DNA of 64,000 bases from Polyangium mundeleinium (GCF_028369105.1 NZ_JAQNDO010000001.1:3341001-3405000); one strand, 5' to 3'; shown: positions 15,799 through 27,405, numbered from the stretch's first letter. Made by a program: numbers and translations. The notes: a model not told the origin generated them from the sequence alone.

Positions 15799-18057
15799 GT
15801 GAACGCCGGCGATCCCCATACCTCCCCCGAGGGAGACGTCTCCGCTTCGGCCCCCGTGACCGAAGCGCCCCCGCCTGCGCCTGCGCCGGCTCCCGCACCG
15901 GCACCTGCGCCCGCACCCAGGACAAACCATTTTCGCGCCGCCTACGCGTGGTGCCGTGAATACGTCCTCGGGTACGACCCCGGGTTTTTCTGGGTCCTCG
16001 CGCCTTTTATCCTGCTCTGCATGGTGCTCTATACCCGGGCGCCCACGACGAACTACATCTTCGACGAGCAGGAAGCGCTCCTCGCGAACCCGTACGTCAA
16101 CGCCACCGGGGGCCTGCGCTACATCGACGCCATCTTCCGCGATTTCTGGGGCCTGCCGCCCGATCGCAGCGTCGGCTCCTATCGTCCGGTCCCCAATTTC
16201 CTGTGGCGCGCGCTCTGGGCCATCTCCAAGCAGCCCTTCTTCCACCATTTCTACAACGTCCTCTTCCACGCCGTGAATGGCGCGCTCCTCTCGCTCGTGA
16301 CCTTCCGGATCACGCGCAGGCGGGGCACGGCCTATCTCGCCGGCGCGATCTTCGTCTCCGCCGCCATTCTCACCGAGGCCGTGAGCGGCATCGTCGGCAT
16401 TGCCGACGTCTTCGGCGGCATGGGCGCCCTCCTCGCCGTGCTCGCGCTCGCGCTCCCGGGCTGGCTCATGCCCGCAGGCGTCTTTTTCGCGCTCCTCTTT
16501 GGCCTCTTCAGCAAGGAGAGCGCGGTCGTCTGCGTCCCGCTCGTCCCCTTCGCTGCGCTCGTCTTCGCGCCGCATCTGCACCCCGAGCGCCCTGCGCGCA
16601 TTCTCCGCACCACGGCCGCGCTCGTCGCCTCCGTCTTCGCGTTCGTCTTGTACGTCGAGCTGCGCAAACGCTGGTTCCCCTCGCCGACGCCAGCGGAGCT
16701 CCTCGAACCCTTGCCCGAGGGCGCCTCGCAGCTCTCGCGGGCCGCGCGCGCCTTCCTCCTCTGGTTCCACCAGGCGCCGCTCCCGCGCGACCCGCTGAAC
16801 AACCCCCTCGCCGAGGTCGATCTCCCGCACCGCATCGCCGGCGCCCTCCGCGTCTACTGGCGTGGCCTCGTGCAGGTCGTCTTTCCGCGCACCCTCAGCG
16901 GTGATTACTCGTTCCCGCAGGAGCCCGCGCCCGACCGCCTGGTGTTCGCCGAGAGCGTGCTCGGTGGCCTCTTTTTGATCGGGCCGCCTCTCGCGGGGAT
17001 CGTCGCGTGGATCGTCGGCGTCGTCCGGGAACGCGCGGCGCGCAAGGAAATCGTGCGGCTTGGGCTCGCGGGATCAACGGCGCCGGGCCGCCCTCGGCTT
17101 GCCGTCCTCGCGGCCGTCCTCTTCGCGCTCGCACCCGCGCTCGTGGCCGTCGAAGTCTTCGTCCTTCGTCCTCGCGGCATCTCGCTCACGTTGCGTGGGT
17201 TCTCCTGGGCCATCCTGGCCGTGCCCGTCCTCGCGATTTCGCTTGGCCTCTTCGCCGATTCCACGCGTGGCGTGGTCCCGCCCGACGCGCCGGAGGCCCC
17301 GCGTCCGCTCGGGCGCGCGGGGCTTGCGCTCGTGGCGGTGGGCCTCGTTTGGCTCGTCGTGAGTTATTTCCCGCACTCGAACATCCCGGTCGTCCTGCCG
17401 ACCGTGCGGGCCGAGCGATTCTGGTATTTCCCGGTCATCGGCACCTCGCTCGTGCTCGCGGTCGCCTTCGCGGCGGTGCACGAGCGCCTGTCGAAGCGCC
17501 CGCGCCTCCGCTTCGTGGTCCCGGCCGTGTTCGTGGCGTTTTTCGTGTTCCAGTGCGTCAAGGCCTACGCGCACGCCATGGATTACCGCTCGGACCTCAC
17601 GTTCTGGGAGGCGACGAAGGACGCGGTGCCGATGTCGGCGAAGGCGCACCTCAATTTTTCGGTCATGAAGGGCGCGCGCGGGGACATGGAGACGCGCCTC
17701 GCCGAGAGCCGGAAGGCGCTTGAGCTCGCGCCGGACTGGGCCATGGCGCACGTGTATACCGGCGACACGCTTTGCCGCATGCACCGCCCGGACGAGGCGT
17801 GGCCCCATTACGAGATCGGCTTTGCGAAGGGCGCGAACGAGATCGGGCTCCTCGCGCTCGGGCTCCAGTGCCTTTTCGACGAGAAGAAGCTGAAGGAGCA
17901 CGAGGACACCCTGCGCGCGCTCGCGGAGGAGCACCCCGGGACCTGGCTCGCGTACCTCGCGGTCGACACGCTCGACAACGGCGAGAAGCACGGCGGCGTT
18001 GATCCGAAGCACCGCCCGCGCTCCTACAACGAAGGGCCAAAGGACAACGCCGAATAA
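15799..18057 (+). CDS. TMTC-like multi-pass membrane protein with C-terminal TPRs
   Basis: About 752 residues. A Pro/Ala-repeat N-terminus is followed by about 10-12 transmembrane helices and a soluble TPR-like C-terminus (from about residue 610: MSAKAHLNFSVMKG, ALELAPDWAMAHVYTGDTL). Loop motifs FDEQEALLANPYV, VGSYRPVPNFL, HFYNVLFHAVN and FSKESAVVCVP resemble the conserved loops of TMTC O-mannosyltransferase-type proteins, which use a lipid-linked sugar. A role in glycosylating exported proteins or envelope polymers is therefore likely but unproven. I chose GTG at 15799, one base after the SDR stop; an alternative GTG at 15754 would overlap the SDR gene. A strong terminator follows. Confidence 0.75.
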   Translation: MNAGDPHTSPEGDVSASAPVTEAPPPAPAPAPAPAPAPAPRTNHFRAAYAWCREYVLGYDPGFFWVLAPFILLCMVLYTRAPTTNYIFDEQEALLANPYVNATGGLRYIDAIFRDFWGLPPDRSVGSYRPVPNFLWRALWAISKQPFFHHFYNVLFHAVNGALLSLVTFRITRRRGTAYLAGAIFVSAAILTEAVSGIVGIADVFGGMGALLAVLALALPGWLMPAGVFFALLFGLFSKESAVVCVPLVPFAALVFAPHLHPERPARILRTTAALVASVFAFVLYVELRKRWFPSPTPAELLEPLPEGASQLSRAARAFLLWFHQAPLPRDPLNNPLAEVDLPHRIAGALRVYWRGLVQVVFPRTLSGDYSFPQEPAPDRLVFAESVLGGLFLIGPPLAGIVAWIVGVVRERAARKEIVRLGLAGSTAPGRPRLAVLAAVLFALAPALVAVEVFVLRPRGISLTLRGFSWAILAVPVLAISLGLFADSTRGVVPPDAPEAPRPLGRAGLALVAVGLVWLVVSYFPHSNIPVVLPTVRAERFWYFPVIGTSLVLAVAFAAVHERLSKRPRLRFVVPAVFVAFFVFQCVKAYAHAMDYRSDLTFWEATKDAVPMSAKAHLNFSVMKGARGDMETRLAESRKALELAPDWAMAHVYTGDTLCRMHRPDEAWPHYEIGFAKGANEIGLLALGLQCLFDEKKLKEHEDTLRALAEEHPGTWLAYLAVDTLDNGEKHGGVDPKHRPRSYNEGPKDNAE

Positions 18058-18079
18058 AGTCCGGGCCTTCGAAACGAGA

Positions 18080-18120
18080 AACCCCGCCTCGGCTGGACCG
18101 AGGCGGGGTTTTTCCTTTTA
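18080..18120 (+). terminator. Rho-independent terminator
   Basis: Perfect 13-base inverted repeat AACCCCGCCTCGG / CCGAGGCGGGGTT (18080-18092, 18098-18110) with a 5-base loop, followed by TTTCCTTTTA. It ends the SDR/TMTC-like transcript and lies just before the convergent protease gene. Confidence 0.9.
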
Positions 18121-18142
18121 TCCGACGATCAGACGGAGAGGA

Positions 18143-19072
18143 TCACTTGTTCTTGCGGTACGTGGCCCACTGGGCCTGCATCCGCGAGCTCTGGCCCTCG
18201 GTGAAGGTGTTCATGCAGGCGTCGTCGGTGTAGTCCATGAAGTTCAGGATGGGATCGACGCCCGAAATGGCCGCGCAGCTGTCGCGGCCCGTCGGGCAGC
18301 CGTACGCGGCCGACTTCTCGGCCGGCGTGTCGGAAACGCCGTCGCCGCCGGTGGTGGCGTTCTTCGCGCAGCCACCCTGGAACGTGTGGTAGAGGCCCAT
18401 CCAGTGGCCGACCTCGTGCGTGCCCGTGTCGCCGAGGTTGTACGGCGTCGCGGTGCCGCCGGGGACCGACGAGAAGAGGAGGACGACGCCGTCATCCTTC
18501 GGGTAGCTCGTGTAGCTCGAGGGGAACGTCGCCCAGCCGAGCAGGCCGCCGCCCGGGTTCGAGCTGTAGATGTTGAGGTCGTCCGCCGAGCCCTGGCGGA
18601 GGGCCGTCTTCATGTTCGTCTCCGCCGCCGTGCCCGGGCCCGCCGTGTACCACGTGCTGTTCGTCGTGCGGTCGACGCTGACGAGGTTGAAGCTCACGCC
18701 CCAGGGCGCGTACGCGGCATTGAGGACCTGGATCTGCGCGTCGATCTGGCTCTGCGGGATATCGCCGTTCGAGACGCCCGAGCCCTTGTTGATGACGTGC
18801 CAGTAGACGGGGATGGTCGCGCCGACGCTGACGTTGAAGTTGTCCTTCCAGGGAGCGAGCTGCTCGAACTCGGCCTCGAGCTTGGCGAACTCCTCCGCCG
18901 TCAGCTCCTTCGTGCCGCAGGTGCGCACGACGGGCATCCCGGCGGCTTCCGTCTCGCCACCGACATCCACGCCCTCGCCGAGCTCGGTCGAGTCGGCGCT
19001 GCAGCCCGCGCCGAGCAGCGCGAAGGCGGAGAAGATACCCCCGAGAACGACCGTGTACTGAAAATTGCGCAT
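18143..19072 (-). CDS. M43 (pappalysin/cytophagalysin-type) metalloprotease lipoprotein
   Basis: 309-residue exported zinc protease. The signal peptide has the lipobox LGAGC. The zinc motif HExxHxxGxxH is intact as [11 protein letters not shown] around residues 218-228, and the Met-turn region [13 protein letters not shown] follows, as in M43B peptidases. Cysteines around the active site probably form stabilising disulphides. It should cleave extracellular or envelope proteins. The ATG at 19072 has AAGGAG 7 bases upstream and begins the signal peptide; longer in-frame starts give a non-signal-like N-terminus. A promoter candidate lies 40 bases further upstream. It converges on the TMTC-like gene. 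Confidence 0.9.
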   Translation of the reverse strand: MRNFQYTVVLGGIFSAFALLGAGCSADSTELGEGVDVGGETEAAGMPVVRTCGTKELTAEEFAKLEAEFEQLAPWKDNFNVSVGATIPVYWHVINKGSGVSNGDIPQSQIDAQIQVLNAAYAPWGVSFNLVSVDRTTNSTWYTAGPGTAAETNMKTALRQGSADDLNIYSSNPGGGLLGWATFPSSYTSYPKDDGVVLLFSSVPGGTATPYNLGDTGTHEVGHWMGLYHTFQGGCAKNATTGGDGVSDTPAEKSAAYGCPTGRDSCAAISGVDPILNFMDYTDDACMNTFTEGQSSRMQAQWATYRKNK

Positions 19073-19111
19073 GCGGCTCTCCTTGTGCTGTCGGAAAAAA
19101 AGGACCCACGC

Positions 19112-19141
19112 AATGTACAGGTCGCGCACCGTTTTATTCAA
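19112..19141 (-). promoter_or_regulatory. Candidate sigma-70 type promoter of the M43 protease
   Basis: On the minus strand TTGAAT (-35, 19136-19141), an 18-base spacer and TACATT (-10, 19112-19117) precede the protease start by about 40 bases. The surrounding 19080-19230 region is notably A/T-rich for this DNA. Confidence 0.5.
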
Positions 19142-19443
19142 GTGAAATCGATTCGAAATCGACGCCATGCCGGGACGCGTAATGACGCGATCGGTATCAA
19201 AAGCAATCAAATTGCAAAACAATTGGACGCCGCGCGCGCGCGACCGGGCCTACGTCCGTTTGGGGCGGGACGTGTAAATATCCGAAGCTGCGGATAATTT
19301 GGTCCAGCTTCGCCAATCGAGAGGCTGCCGTCGTGGCTCACGCCACACGCTTGGCGCTGCAATTGCAAATGAATTGCAACGGATTCGGCGCCATCGGCGT
19401 GACTCCGTTCGTCTGTGGTCATTCCTATGACCACGGCGTTCAA
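19142..19443. other. A/T-richer intergenic spacer
   Basis: No gene is supported. The segment between the HutF stop and the protease promoter is less G/C-rich than its surroundings and contains short inverted motifs such as AATCGATT and CAATTG repeated near 19205-19225 and 19360-19375. These could be binding sites for regulators, but nothing specific is recognised. Confidence 0.4.
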
Positions 19444-20577
19444 TCAACGGTGGCGGAATATTCCAGCGTTGGCGCTGTATACGACGGCGTCGAGCCGATG
19501 CTCCGGACGCACGAGATCGAGCTCCGGCGCCCCGAGATCGACCTCGATCTCGCCCCCGACATCCGAAAACCCACACGCCCGCGCCCCGAGCTCGGAGCCG
19601 ATCCGCAAGAGCTCCTCGGCCGGCGTCCGCCCCCCCGCATCCCTGGTCCGCAAGGCGATGCGCTTGCCCGTGCGGAGCCGCTCGCCGAGATCCACGCACC
19701 GAAGATCCTCGAGCGGCGTCGTCATGACGTGGCTGTCGATCCCCGTGCAAAGCAAGGCGCCCGCGCCCACGAGCGCCGTCACGTCCGGCAGTCCATCGCC
19801 GAGATCCCGCTCCGTCGTCGGGCACAAGCAAACAAACGCGCCCGCCTCGCCGAGGAGCCGCGCCTCGTGCGGCGCGAGGTGCGTCGCGTGCACCGCCACG
19901 AAGCGTGGCGAGAGCACGCCCCGGTCGCCGAGGAGCTCGACGGGTCGTTTCCCGGTTTCCGCGAGGCACGCCGTGATCTCCGCGGGCTGCTCGGCCACGT
20001 GTGCGTGCAGCATCATCCCGCGCGCCTCGGCGAACGCCGCGATCGGCCCGAGCCAATCGGGCGGGACCGCGCGCACGCTGTGCGGCGCGACGCCAATGCG
20101 GACGTCGGGATCGTTCGCCCACCGCGCGGCGAGCGTCTCCACGTCGGCGAGGGATCGATCGAGGTCCGCGTCGCTGAACCTGCGCTGCGCCCCCTCGGGC
20201 GGCTTTCCCGCGCCCGCGCGCGTGTAAATCACGCGAAGGAGCGCGATGCGGAGCCCCTCGGCCTTCGCCGCGCGGATCACCTGATCGGCGAGCACGACGC
20301 GATCGTCGTACGGCGTCCCGCCCGGCTGGTGATGCACGTAATGGAACTCGCCCACCGTGCGCACGCCGGCGCGGTAGAGCTCGCGGTACGCGACGCGCGC
20401 GATCGCGTGGATGCTCTCCGGCGTGAGCGTGTCCGCGAGCGTGTACATCGAGGTCCGCCAGGACCAGAAATCGTCCGTGCCCGTGGGACCGGGCCGCTGC
20501 GCGTCGCCCCGCATCGCGCGCTGGAAGGCGTGGGAATGCGCGGTCGCAAGGGCGGGCAGGAAAAACCTCTCGTTCAT
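19444..20577 (-). CDS. hutF: Formimidoylglutamate deiminase-like amidohydrolase, shortened at both ends
   Basis: 377-residue amidohydrolase with HutF signatures: ATAHSHAFQRAMRG (metal ligands His-x-His), GVAPHSVRAVP, HAHVAEQ, VHATH and CPTTERDLGDG. HutF converts N-formimino-L-glutamate to N-formyl-L-glutamate and ammonia in histidine breakdown. Usual HutF is about 450 residues with a small beta domain built from both ends. Here the N-terminal part before the HSHAFQ motif is only 12 residues and the C-terminus stops early at FRHR. The frame cannot be extended upstream, because the sulfatase-like gene stop lies in the same frame 36 bases before. No other hut gene is nearby, so the substrate is uncertain. 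Confidence 0.75.
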   Translation of the reverse strand: MNERFFLPALATAHSHAFQRAMRGDAQRPGPTGTDDFWSWRTSMYTLADTLTPESIHAIARVAYRELYRAGVRTVGEFHYVHHQPGGTPYDDRVVLADQVIRAAKAEGLRIALLRVIYTRAGAGKPPEGAQRRFSDADLDRSLADVETLAARWANDPDVRIGVAPHSVRAVPPDWLGPIAAFAEARGMMLHAHVAEQPAEITACLAETGKRPVELLGDRGVLSPRFVAVHATHLAPHEARLLGEAGAFVCLCPTTERDLGDGLPDVTALVGAGALLCTGIDSHVMTTPLEDLRCVDLGERLRTGKRIALRTRDAGGRTPAEELLRIGSELGARACGFSDVGGEIEVDLGAPELDLVRPEHRLDAVVYSANAGIFRHR

Positions 20578-20613
20578 GAGCGCCTCGTCGCGAGCGTCAC
20601 GCGCGGCCGCGAT

Positions 20614-22632
<2,019 letters not shown>

Positions 22633-22645
22633 GTCTTTGATTCGT

Positions 22646-24607
22646 TCACTTCACGAGGCCCGGCAGCCCTCCGTGCAGGGCCTCCGCGCGCGTCGCCATG
22701 TCCCCGCACGCCGCCGCGCCGAGATCGTTCCGCTCCTTCGGATCCGCGAGCACGTCGTAGCAATGCCACGCCGTGTCCCACTCCCGGGCTTCGAGCTTCA
22801 AATTCCCCCGCATCATGCCCCAGTTGCGGAACGCGCAGCCCCACACGCCCGAGCAGTTCGTGAGCGGCACGGGCTCCGTGCGTTCGATCGGGCCGAGCAG
22901 GCTCTTGCCGAGCATCGCGCCGTACCAGCGCGAGAAGCCCGCCTCGCGCTCGAGGCCGAGCATGTCGAGGATCGTCGGCGTGAGATCCGTGTGGAACACG
23001 ATCGACTCGCGGTGCGACGCGAGCGCGGCCGTCTCGGCCTCGGTGAGCGTGCCCTCGGGCGCGTCGATCCAGGCCGGCACGTGGATCTCCTCGTCGAGCA
23101 CCGCGCCCGTGTGCCCGAGCTGCCCGTGCTCGCGGAACGACTCGCCGTGGTCCGACGTGAACACCACGATCGTGCGCTCGCCGAACGGCTGCTCCCGCAC
23201 GAACTGCAGCATCTCGCCGATCGTCCGATCCTGCAGGTGGACCGCGTCGAGGTAGTAGTTGCGGTACGCCTCGTTGTCCTCGGGCGCCTTGCTATCCATC
23301 GCGGGCTGGAACGGGGCGTGCTCGGCGTCGATGCGGTAGGGGATGTGCGTGTTGCCGTAGTGGGCGACCGCGAAAAACGGCTCTCGCATCTCGCGGATGT
23401 CCTTGCGGATGCGCTCGGTGAGCAGCTCGTCGCGCGCGCCGAGATCCATGTCTGCGAGCGGATCGAGATCGGTCGCGCCGGTCTGGTGCGAGGTCGGCAG
23501 GTCCTGCACGTAGAGGCGCGAGTTCGCGAACATCATGTGGTGGCTGGTCCAGTACGCCGTGTCGTACCCCGCCGCGTTCGCATAATCGAAGAGGAGCGGA
23601 TAGCCGTGCAGGTCCTCGCGCGAGGCCGTGGGCGGAAGGCCCGACCAGAGCACCGCGAGCGAGATCGCGGTGGTCGAAGCGTTCGAGCGCATCTGGAGCA
23701 GCGGAAAGCGCTTCCTTGCCGCGGCGTTCGTCGCCGGCGAGAAGGGGCAATCGTCCGTCGGGGCCGTGCAGTGCGCGTCGGCGCGCACGCTCTCGGTGAT
23801 GATGAAGAGCACGTTCGGCTGCGTCACACGCGCGCCGCTCGGGATCGCCGTGGCGCGAGGAAGCACGGGCGGCGTGCGTAGCCCAGGGCGGACGTGCTCG
23901 GGCGGCCGGAGCCCGGTGATCTGCTTGATCACGCCGCCCATCGCGTGGAGGTAGATCACGTCCGGCGTCGAGGCCTGCACGGTGCGGTACGAGCAGGGGA
24001 TCACGAAGCCGAAGAAGATCGCGAGGGGCGCGAGGATCCGCGCCGCGCGACCGCTCCGCGTCTGCCTGGGCCGCACGAACCTGCGCGCCGCGACGACCAG
24101 CGCCGCGGCGCAGACGAGCGGCGGCGCGATGGCCGAGATGAGGTTTCCGCCGTCCGAGCGCAGGTGCCCGACGACGCTCTCCGAGAACGACGTCGCGAAG
24201 AGCAGCGCGTCGAGGTTCACGTACGTCGAGTAGCAGCGCTGGAAGTAGATCTGGACGCCAAGCGTGACCGTCGCGAGCAGCACGAAGAGCGAGGCCGAGA
24301 TCCAGCGGACGGCGCCGCGCCGCGAGGACGCGGAGTAGAGCAAAAGGCCCCACAGGACCGCGCTCTCGACGATCGCGCCCGCGTAACTCGCGACGTGCTT
24401 GCCGCGCAGATCGAGGAGCCTCCCGCCGCGGATGCCAATGTCGACGGCGAGCACGAGCACGGCCGGAGCGAGGAGCACGATCCACGCGAGGAGGCGACGC
24501 GCGCGGGCCAGGCGCCGGAGCTTCTGGCTCCTCGGGCCGAGGGAGGCGGGATCGCTCGTCCGCGTGCCTTCCGCGCTGGGATCGAGGGGGTAATTCGTCG
24601 CGGACAC
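22646..24607 (-). CDS. LtaS-like membrane phosphotransferase/sulfatase, copy 1
   Basis: 653 residues with the same architecture as the downstream paralog: about five N-terminal transmembrane helices and a periplasmic alkaline-phosphatase-superfamily domain. Signatures: TESVRADAHC (Glu metal ligand), NASTTAISLAVLWSG (nucleophilic Thr), FTSDHGESFREHGQLGH. The likely reaction is transfer of a glycerophosphate or similar head group, or hydrolysis of a sulfate/phosphate ester, at the outer face of the inner membrane; the substrate is unknown. The GTG start at 24607 follows stop codons in frame. First gene of a three-gene minus-strand operon with copy 2 and the HutF-like gene. It is divergent from the SprT-like gene. 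Confidence 0.85.
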   Translation of the reverse strand: MSATNYPLDPSAEGTRTSDPASLGPRSQKLRRLARARRLLAWIVLLAPAVLVLAVDIGIRGGRLLDLRGKHVASYAGAIVESAVLWGLLLYSASSRRGAVRWISASLFVLLATVTLGVQIYFQRCYSTYVNLDALLFATSFSESVVGHLRSDGGNLISAIAPPLVCAAALVVAARRFVRPRQTRSGRAARILAPLAIFFGFVIPCSYRTVQASTPDVIYLHAMGGVIKQITGLRPPEHVRPGLRTPPVLPRATAIPSGARVTQPNVLFIITESVRADAHCTAPTDDCPFSPATNAAARKRFPLLQMRSNASTTAISLAVLWSGLPPTASREDLHGYPLLFDYANAAGYDTAYWTSHHMMFANSRLYVQDLPTSHQTGATDLDPLADMDLGARDELLTERIRKDIREMREPFFAVAHYGNTHIPYRIDAEHAPFQPAMDSKAPEDNEAYRNYYLDAVHLQDRTIGEMLQFVREQPFGERTIVVFTSDHGESFREHGQLGHTGAVLDEEIHVPAWIDAPEGTLTEAETAALASHRESIVFHTDLTPTILDMLGLEREAGFSRWYGAMLGKSLLGPIERTEPVPLTNCSGVWGCAFRNWGMMRGNLKLEAREWDTAWHCYDVLADPKERNDLGAAACGDMATRAEALHGGLPGLVK

Positions 24608-24802
24608 GCTGCGCGCCCCATCCTAGCCCAAATCACGTCCTGGCGACGAATGGGTGACGTGATTGTAACGAGCGCGCTGGAGGACCGGGGCCTCGCGTTG
24701 CCTCGGCCACGGCAGCGGGCGGCCGCAGGGGCAGGGGCCATGCTCCTCCGGACGGTTCGATTTATGCTCCGCCCCGGCCGAAGGGCCGTCCGGAGTCAGC
24801 CC

Positions 24803-25900
24803 ATGTCGACGAACACCGAGCCGACAGAACACGCGCGCCTCACGCTGGAGCTCGAGGCCGCGCTCCTGCGCGAGCTGCGCTCGACCTACCAGGACCTCAA
24901 CGCCTCGTATTTCCGGCGCGCGCTGAAGATCCCGACGATCGAGCTCGGCGACGCAGAGCGTTACCTCGGACGCTGGCACCGGGAGACGCGCTGCATCGAG
25001 ATCGGCCGGCGGCTCGTGATCGAGCGGCCGTGGGGGATCGTGGTCGAGGTGCTGAAGCACGAGATGGCGCATCAGTACGTGCACGAGGTGCTCGGCCAGA
25101 CGAGCGAGCAGGCGCATGGCCCCGCCTTCCGCGGGGTCTGCCAGCGGCTCGGGATCGACGCGCACGCCTCGGGGCTGCCCGACGCGCGAGGCGAGGACCC
25201 AGGCGAGGCGCGCGTGCTCGAGCGGATCGCAAAGCTGCTCGCGCTCGCCGAGAGCGCGAACGTGAACGAGGCGCAGGCCGCGATGAACGCCGCCCAGCGC
25301 TTGATGCTGAAGTACAACATCGACAGCGTCGCAGAGCGGCAAGCGCAGGGCTACGGCTTCCGCCACCTCGGCAAGCCCACGGGCCGCGTGACCGAGGCCG
25401 AGCGGCGGCTCGCGTCGATCCTCGGCAAGCACTTCTTCGTGGAGGTCATCTGGGTGCCGGTCTACCGGCCCCTCGAAGGCAAGCGCGGGAGCGTGCTGGA
25501 GATCTGCGGCACGCACGCGAACCTGGAGATGGCGAGCTACGTATACGCGTTCCTCACGCGCACGGCCGAGCAGCTCTGGACCACGCACAAGAAGGCAAAG
25601 GCGCTCGGCGGCAACCGCGATCGGCGCACGTTCGTGGCAGGCGTGATGGCAGGCTTCGACGAGAAGCTCGGCACGCAACGCGAGATCAACACGAGCGAAG
25701 GTCTCGTGTGGGTGAAGGACGCGGATCTCGGGCGGTTCTACCGGCAGCGGCATCCGCGCATCCAGCACGTGAAATACGCAGGCGGGCCCCGCAGCGAGGC
25801 GCACGCCGAAGGACGCGCAGCCGGCCGGCGCATCGTGCTGCACAAGCCAGTGGGGCAAGGGCCCAGCGGCGGGATCCGGCTTCTGCCGGGGAAGTCCTGA
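24803..25900 (+). CDS. SprT-like zincin fused to DUF2786
   Basis: 365 residues. The N-terminal 110 residues are a SprT-like zinc metallopeptidase domain with HEMAHQYVHE (HExxH) and a following glycine/histidine region (AHGPAFRGVCQ). The middle carries a DUF2786 helical module (RIAKLLALAESANVNEAQAAM), followed by the DUF7168-type C-terminal part with RRTFVAGVMAGF and a basic tail. SprT-like domains are known for cleaving DNA-protein crosslinks; whether this one does is unknown. The ATG at 24803 has GGAG 8 bases upstream; an in-frame ATG at 24739 lacks such a site. The gene ends four bases before the convergent glycosyltransferase gene. Confidence 0.85.
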   Translation: MSTNTEPTEHARLTLELEAALLRELRSTYQDLNASYFRRALKIPTIELGDAERYLGRWHRETRCIEIGRRLVIERPWGIVVEVLKHEMAHQYVHEVLGQTSEQAHGPAFRGVCQRLGIDAHASGLPDARGEDPGEARVLERIAKLLALAESANVNEAQAAMNAAQRLMLKYNIDSVAERQAQGYGFRHLGKPTGRVTEAERRLASILGKHFFVEVIWVPVYRPLEGKRGSVLEICGTHANLEMASYVYAFLTRTAEQLWTTHKKAKALGGNRDRRTFVAGVMAGFDEKLGTQREINTSEGLVWVKDADLGRFYRQRHPRIQHVKYAGGPRSEAHAEGRAAGRRIVLHKPVGQGPSGGIRLLPGKS

Positions 25901-25904
25901 GCGA

Positions 25905-26909
25905 TCAGGAGCAGCAGAAGAAGTCGCGCCGCTCGACGAACCCGAGCGCGGCGAGATCCTTTCGGATGATGTCCCGCGCCCCGCGCGCGCCCACGGCCAC
26001 GAGCACGAAGTGCCGCGCGGGATCGAGCGTAGCCGCCGGGACGATCGGCGCCCCGCGCGCCGTGCGGCCGATCTTCCTTGGATCGATGTCCACGAACGCC
26101 GTGGCCTTCGCGCCTTCGGCCGCGAGCGCGCGCGAGAGCTTGCGCCCCGTCGGCCCCGCGCCCCACACGACGAACGCGCGTGGATCTCGCGCGAGCCGCG
26201 GCGCGAGGTAGTGCGCCTTTGCTTCGATGAAGCGCACGATCGCGTAACGACCGTCGCGGAACGTCGCGCGGCCTGGATGGTGACGCCAGCGCAGCAGCGT
26301 TCGATCCACCTTCGCGAGCCCGTAGCCCGCGGCGTGGAGACGGAGCCAGAGGTCGTAGTCCTCGGGCCAGTGCACGTCACGGAACGCGCCCACGGCCTCG
26401 AACGCCTCGCGCCGCAGCATCACGGAAGGGTGGCAGAGCGGCGCCTCGACGAAGATCTCGCGGTCGTGATCCTCCGGCGTGAGGATCGCGTTTTGCCACG
26501 CCACGTACCGCGCGAGCCCCTCGCCGACGGCCTCGTCCGGGAACGGCTCCACGCGTGTCCCCACGACGCCGAGATGCTCGTCCTTGCGGAGCGCGTCGAC
26601 TTGCCATCGAAGCCTCTCCGGGAGCGAGATGTCGTCCGCGTCCATCCGCGCGAGGAAGGCCGCGCGCGAGGCCGCATGCGCGCAGGCGAGGGCGCGCGCG
26701 ATCCCCACGCCGCCGGTTTGCAGCGGCACGACGCGCGGATCCTTCGCGGCTGCGCGCGCCACGATCGCCGGGCCGCCGTCCGTCGAGCCGTCGTCGACGA
26801 CGAGGACCTCGATCGGCACGTCCCGCTCGGCGAGGATGCCCGCGAGCGCCTCCTCCAGCGTGCTCTCCGCGTTGCGATACGGGATCAGGACGGAGACGAG
26901 CGGCGACAC
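25905..26909 (-). CDS. Family 2 glycosyltransferase
   Basis: 334 residues. The N-terminal GT-A domain has VSVLIPYRNAE, VVDDGSTD, a DADD metal motif and the acceptor-side EDYDLWLRL motif, typical of GT2 enzymes that transfer a sugar from a nucleotide-sugar donor. The C-terminal 110 residues (from FVVWGAGPTGRKLSRAL) look like a Rossmann-type nucleotide-binding module with a GAGPTG loop, an unusual addition to GT2. It ends FFCCS. It lies 12 bases after the SpoIIAA-like gene and is probably co-transcribed with it. The acceptor is unknown. Confidence 0.85.
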   Translation of the reverse strand: MSPLVSVLIPYRNAESTLEEALAGILAERDVPIEVLVVDDGSTDGGPAIVARAAAKDPRVVPLQTGGVGIARALACAHAASRAAFLARMDADDISLPERLRWQVDALRKDEHLGVVGTRVEPFPDEAVGEGLARYVAWQNAILTPEDHDREIFVEAPLCHPSVMLRREAFEAVGAFRDVHWPEDYDLWLRLHAAGYGLAKVDRTLLRWRHHPGRATFRDGRYAIVRFIEAKAHYLAPRLARDPRAFVVWGAGPTGRKLSRALAAEGAKATAFVDIDPRKIGRTARGAPIVPAATLDPARHFVLVAVGARGARDIIRKDLAALGFVERRDFFCCS

Positions 26910-26921
26910 GGAGAGGCAGAG

Positions 26922-27320
26922 CTATGGCAGCCTGCGGCTCTTCCGCAACGACTCGCCGGTCGTGAGCCACTCGCGCGCCTCTTGCTCGTCCGTGAAGCGG
27001 CGGATGAACTTATCGGCGCCCGTCTCGCGGGCGAGGCGGCTCATGTGCAGCGCGAGCACCTCGCTCTCGAGCACGGTCGCCATGCGCCGCACGCCCATGG
27101 TCTTCGCGAACTCCTGCACGTCGCGGACCACCTCCACCACGTCGGGTGAAGCGGGCCGGAACTTCCGCAGGTCGGCGAAGATCTTGAGATCGGAGCCGGT
27201 CATCGTGACGGCCGAGCGGCGCAGCTCCGCGACGAACTGCTTCATCTCGTCGACCTGCACGAGCCCTTCCACCGAGAACTCGATCGCCGTGTTCAGCTTG
27301 TCGAGCTTGATCTGGAACAT
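26922..27320 (-). CDS. SpoIIAA-like / STAS-fold protein
   Basis: 132-residue cytoplasmic protein resembling the SpoIIAA-like (STAS/SEC14-fold) family: alternating strands and helices starting FQIKLDKLNTAIEFSVEG, with VFADLRKFRP-like strand (LKIFADLRKF) and FVAELRRSA helices. Members are short regulatory or ligand-binding proteins in myxobacteria. I use ATG at 27320 because GGAG lies about 10 bases upstream; the in-frame extension (VALTPGAPR) has no support. Upstream member of a pair with the GT2 gene. Confidence 0.65.
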   Translation of the reverse strand: MFQIKLDKLNTAIEFSVEGLVQVDEMKQFVAELRRSAVTMTGSDLKIFADLRKFRPASPDVVEVVRDVQEFAKTMGVRRMATVLESEVLALHMSRLARETGADKFIRRFTDEQEAREWLTTGESLRKSRRLP

Positions 27321-27405
27321 GCGCGGAGCTCCGGGAGTGAGCGCGACCATACCACGCTCCCCCGCTCGTCGAGAACGAGCCGCACGCGTCTTGCCGCGCG
27401 GCTCG

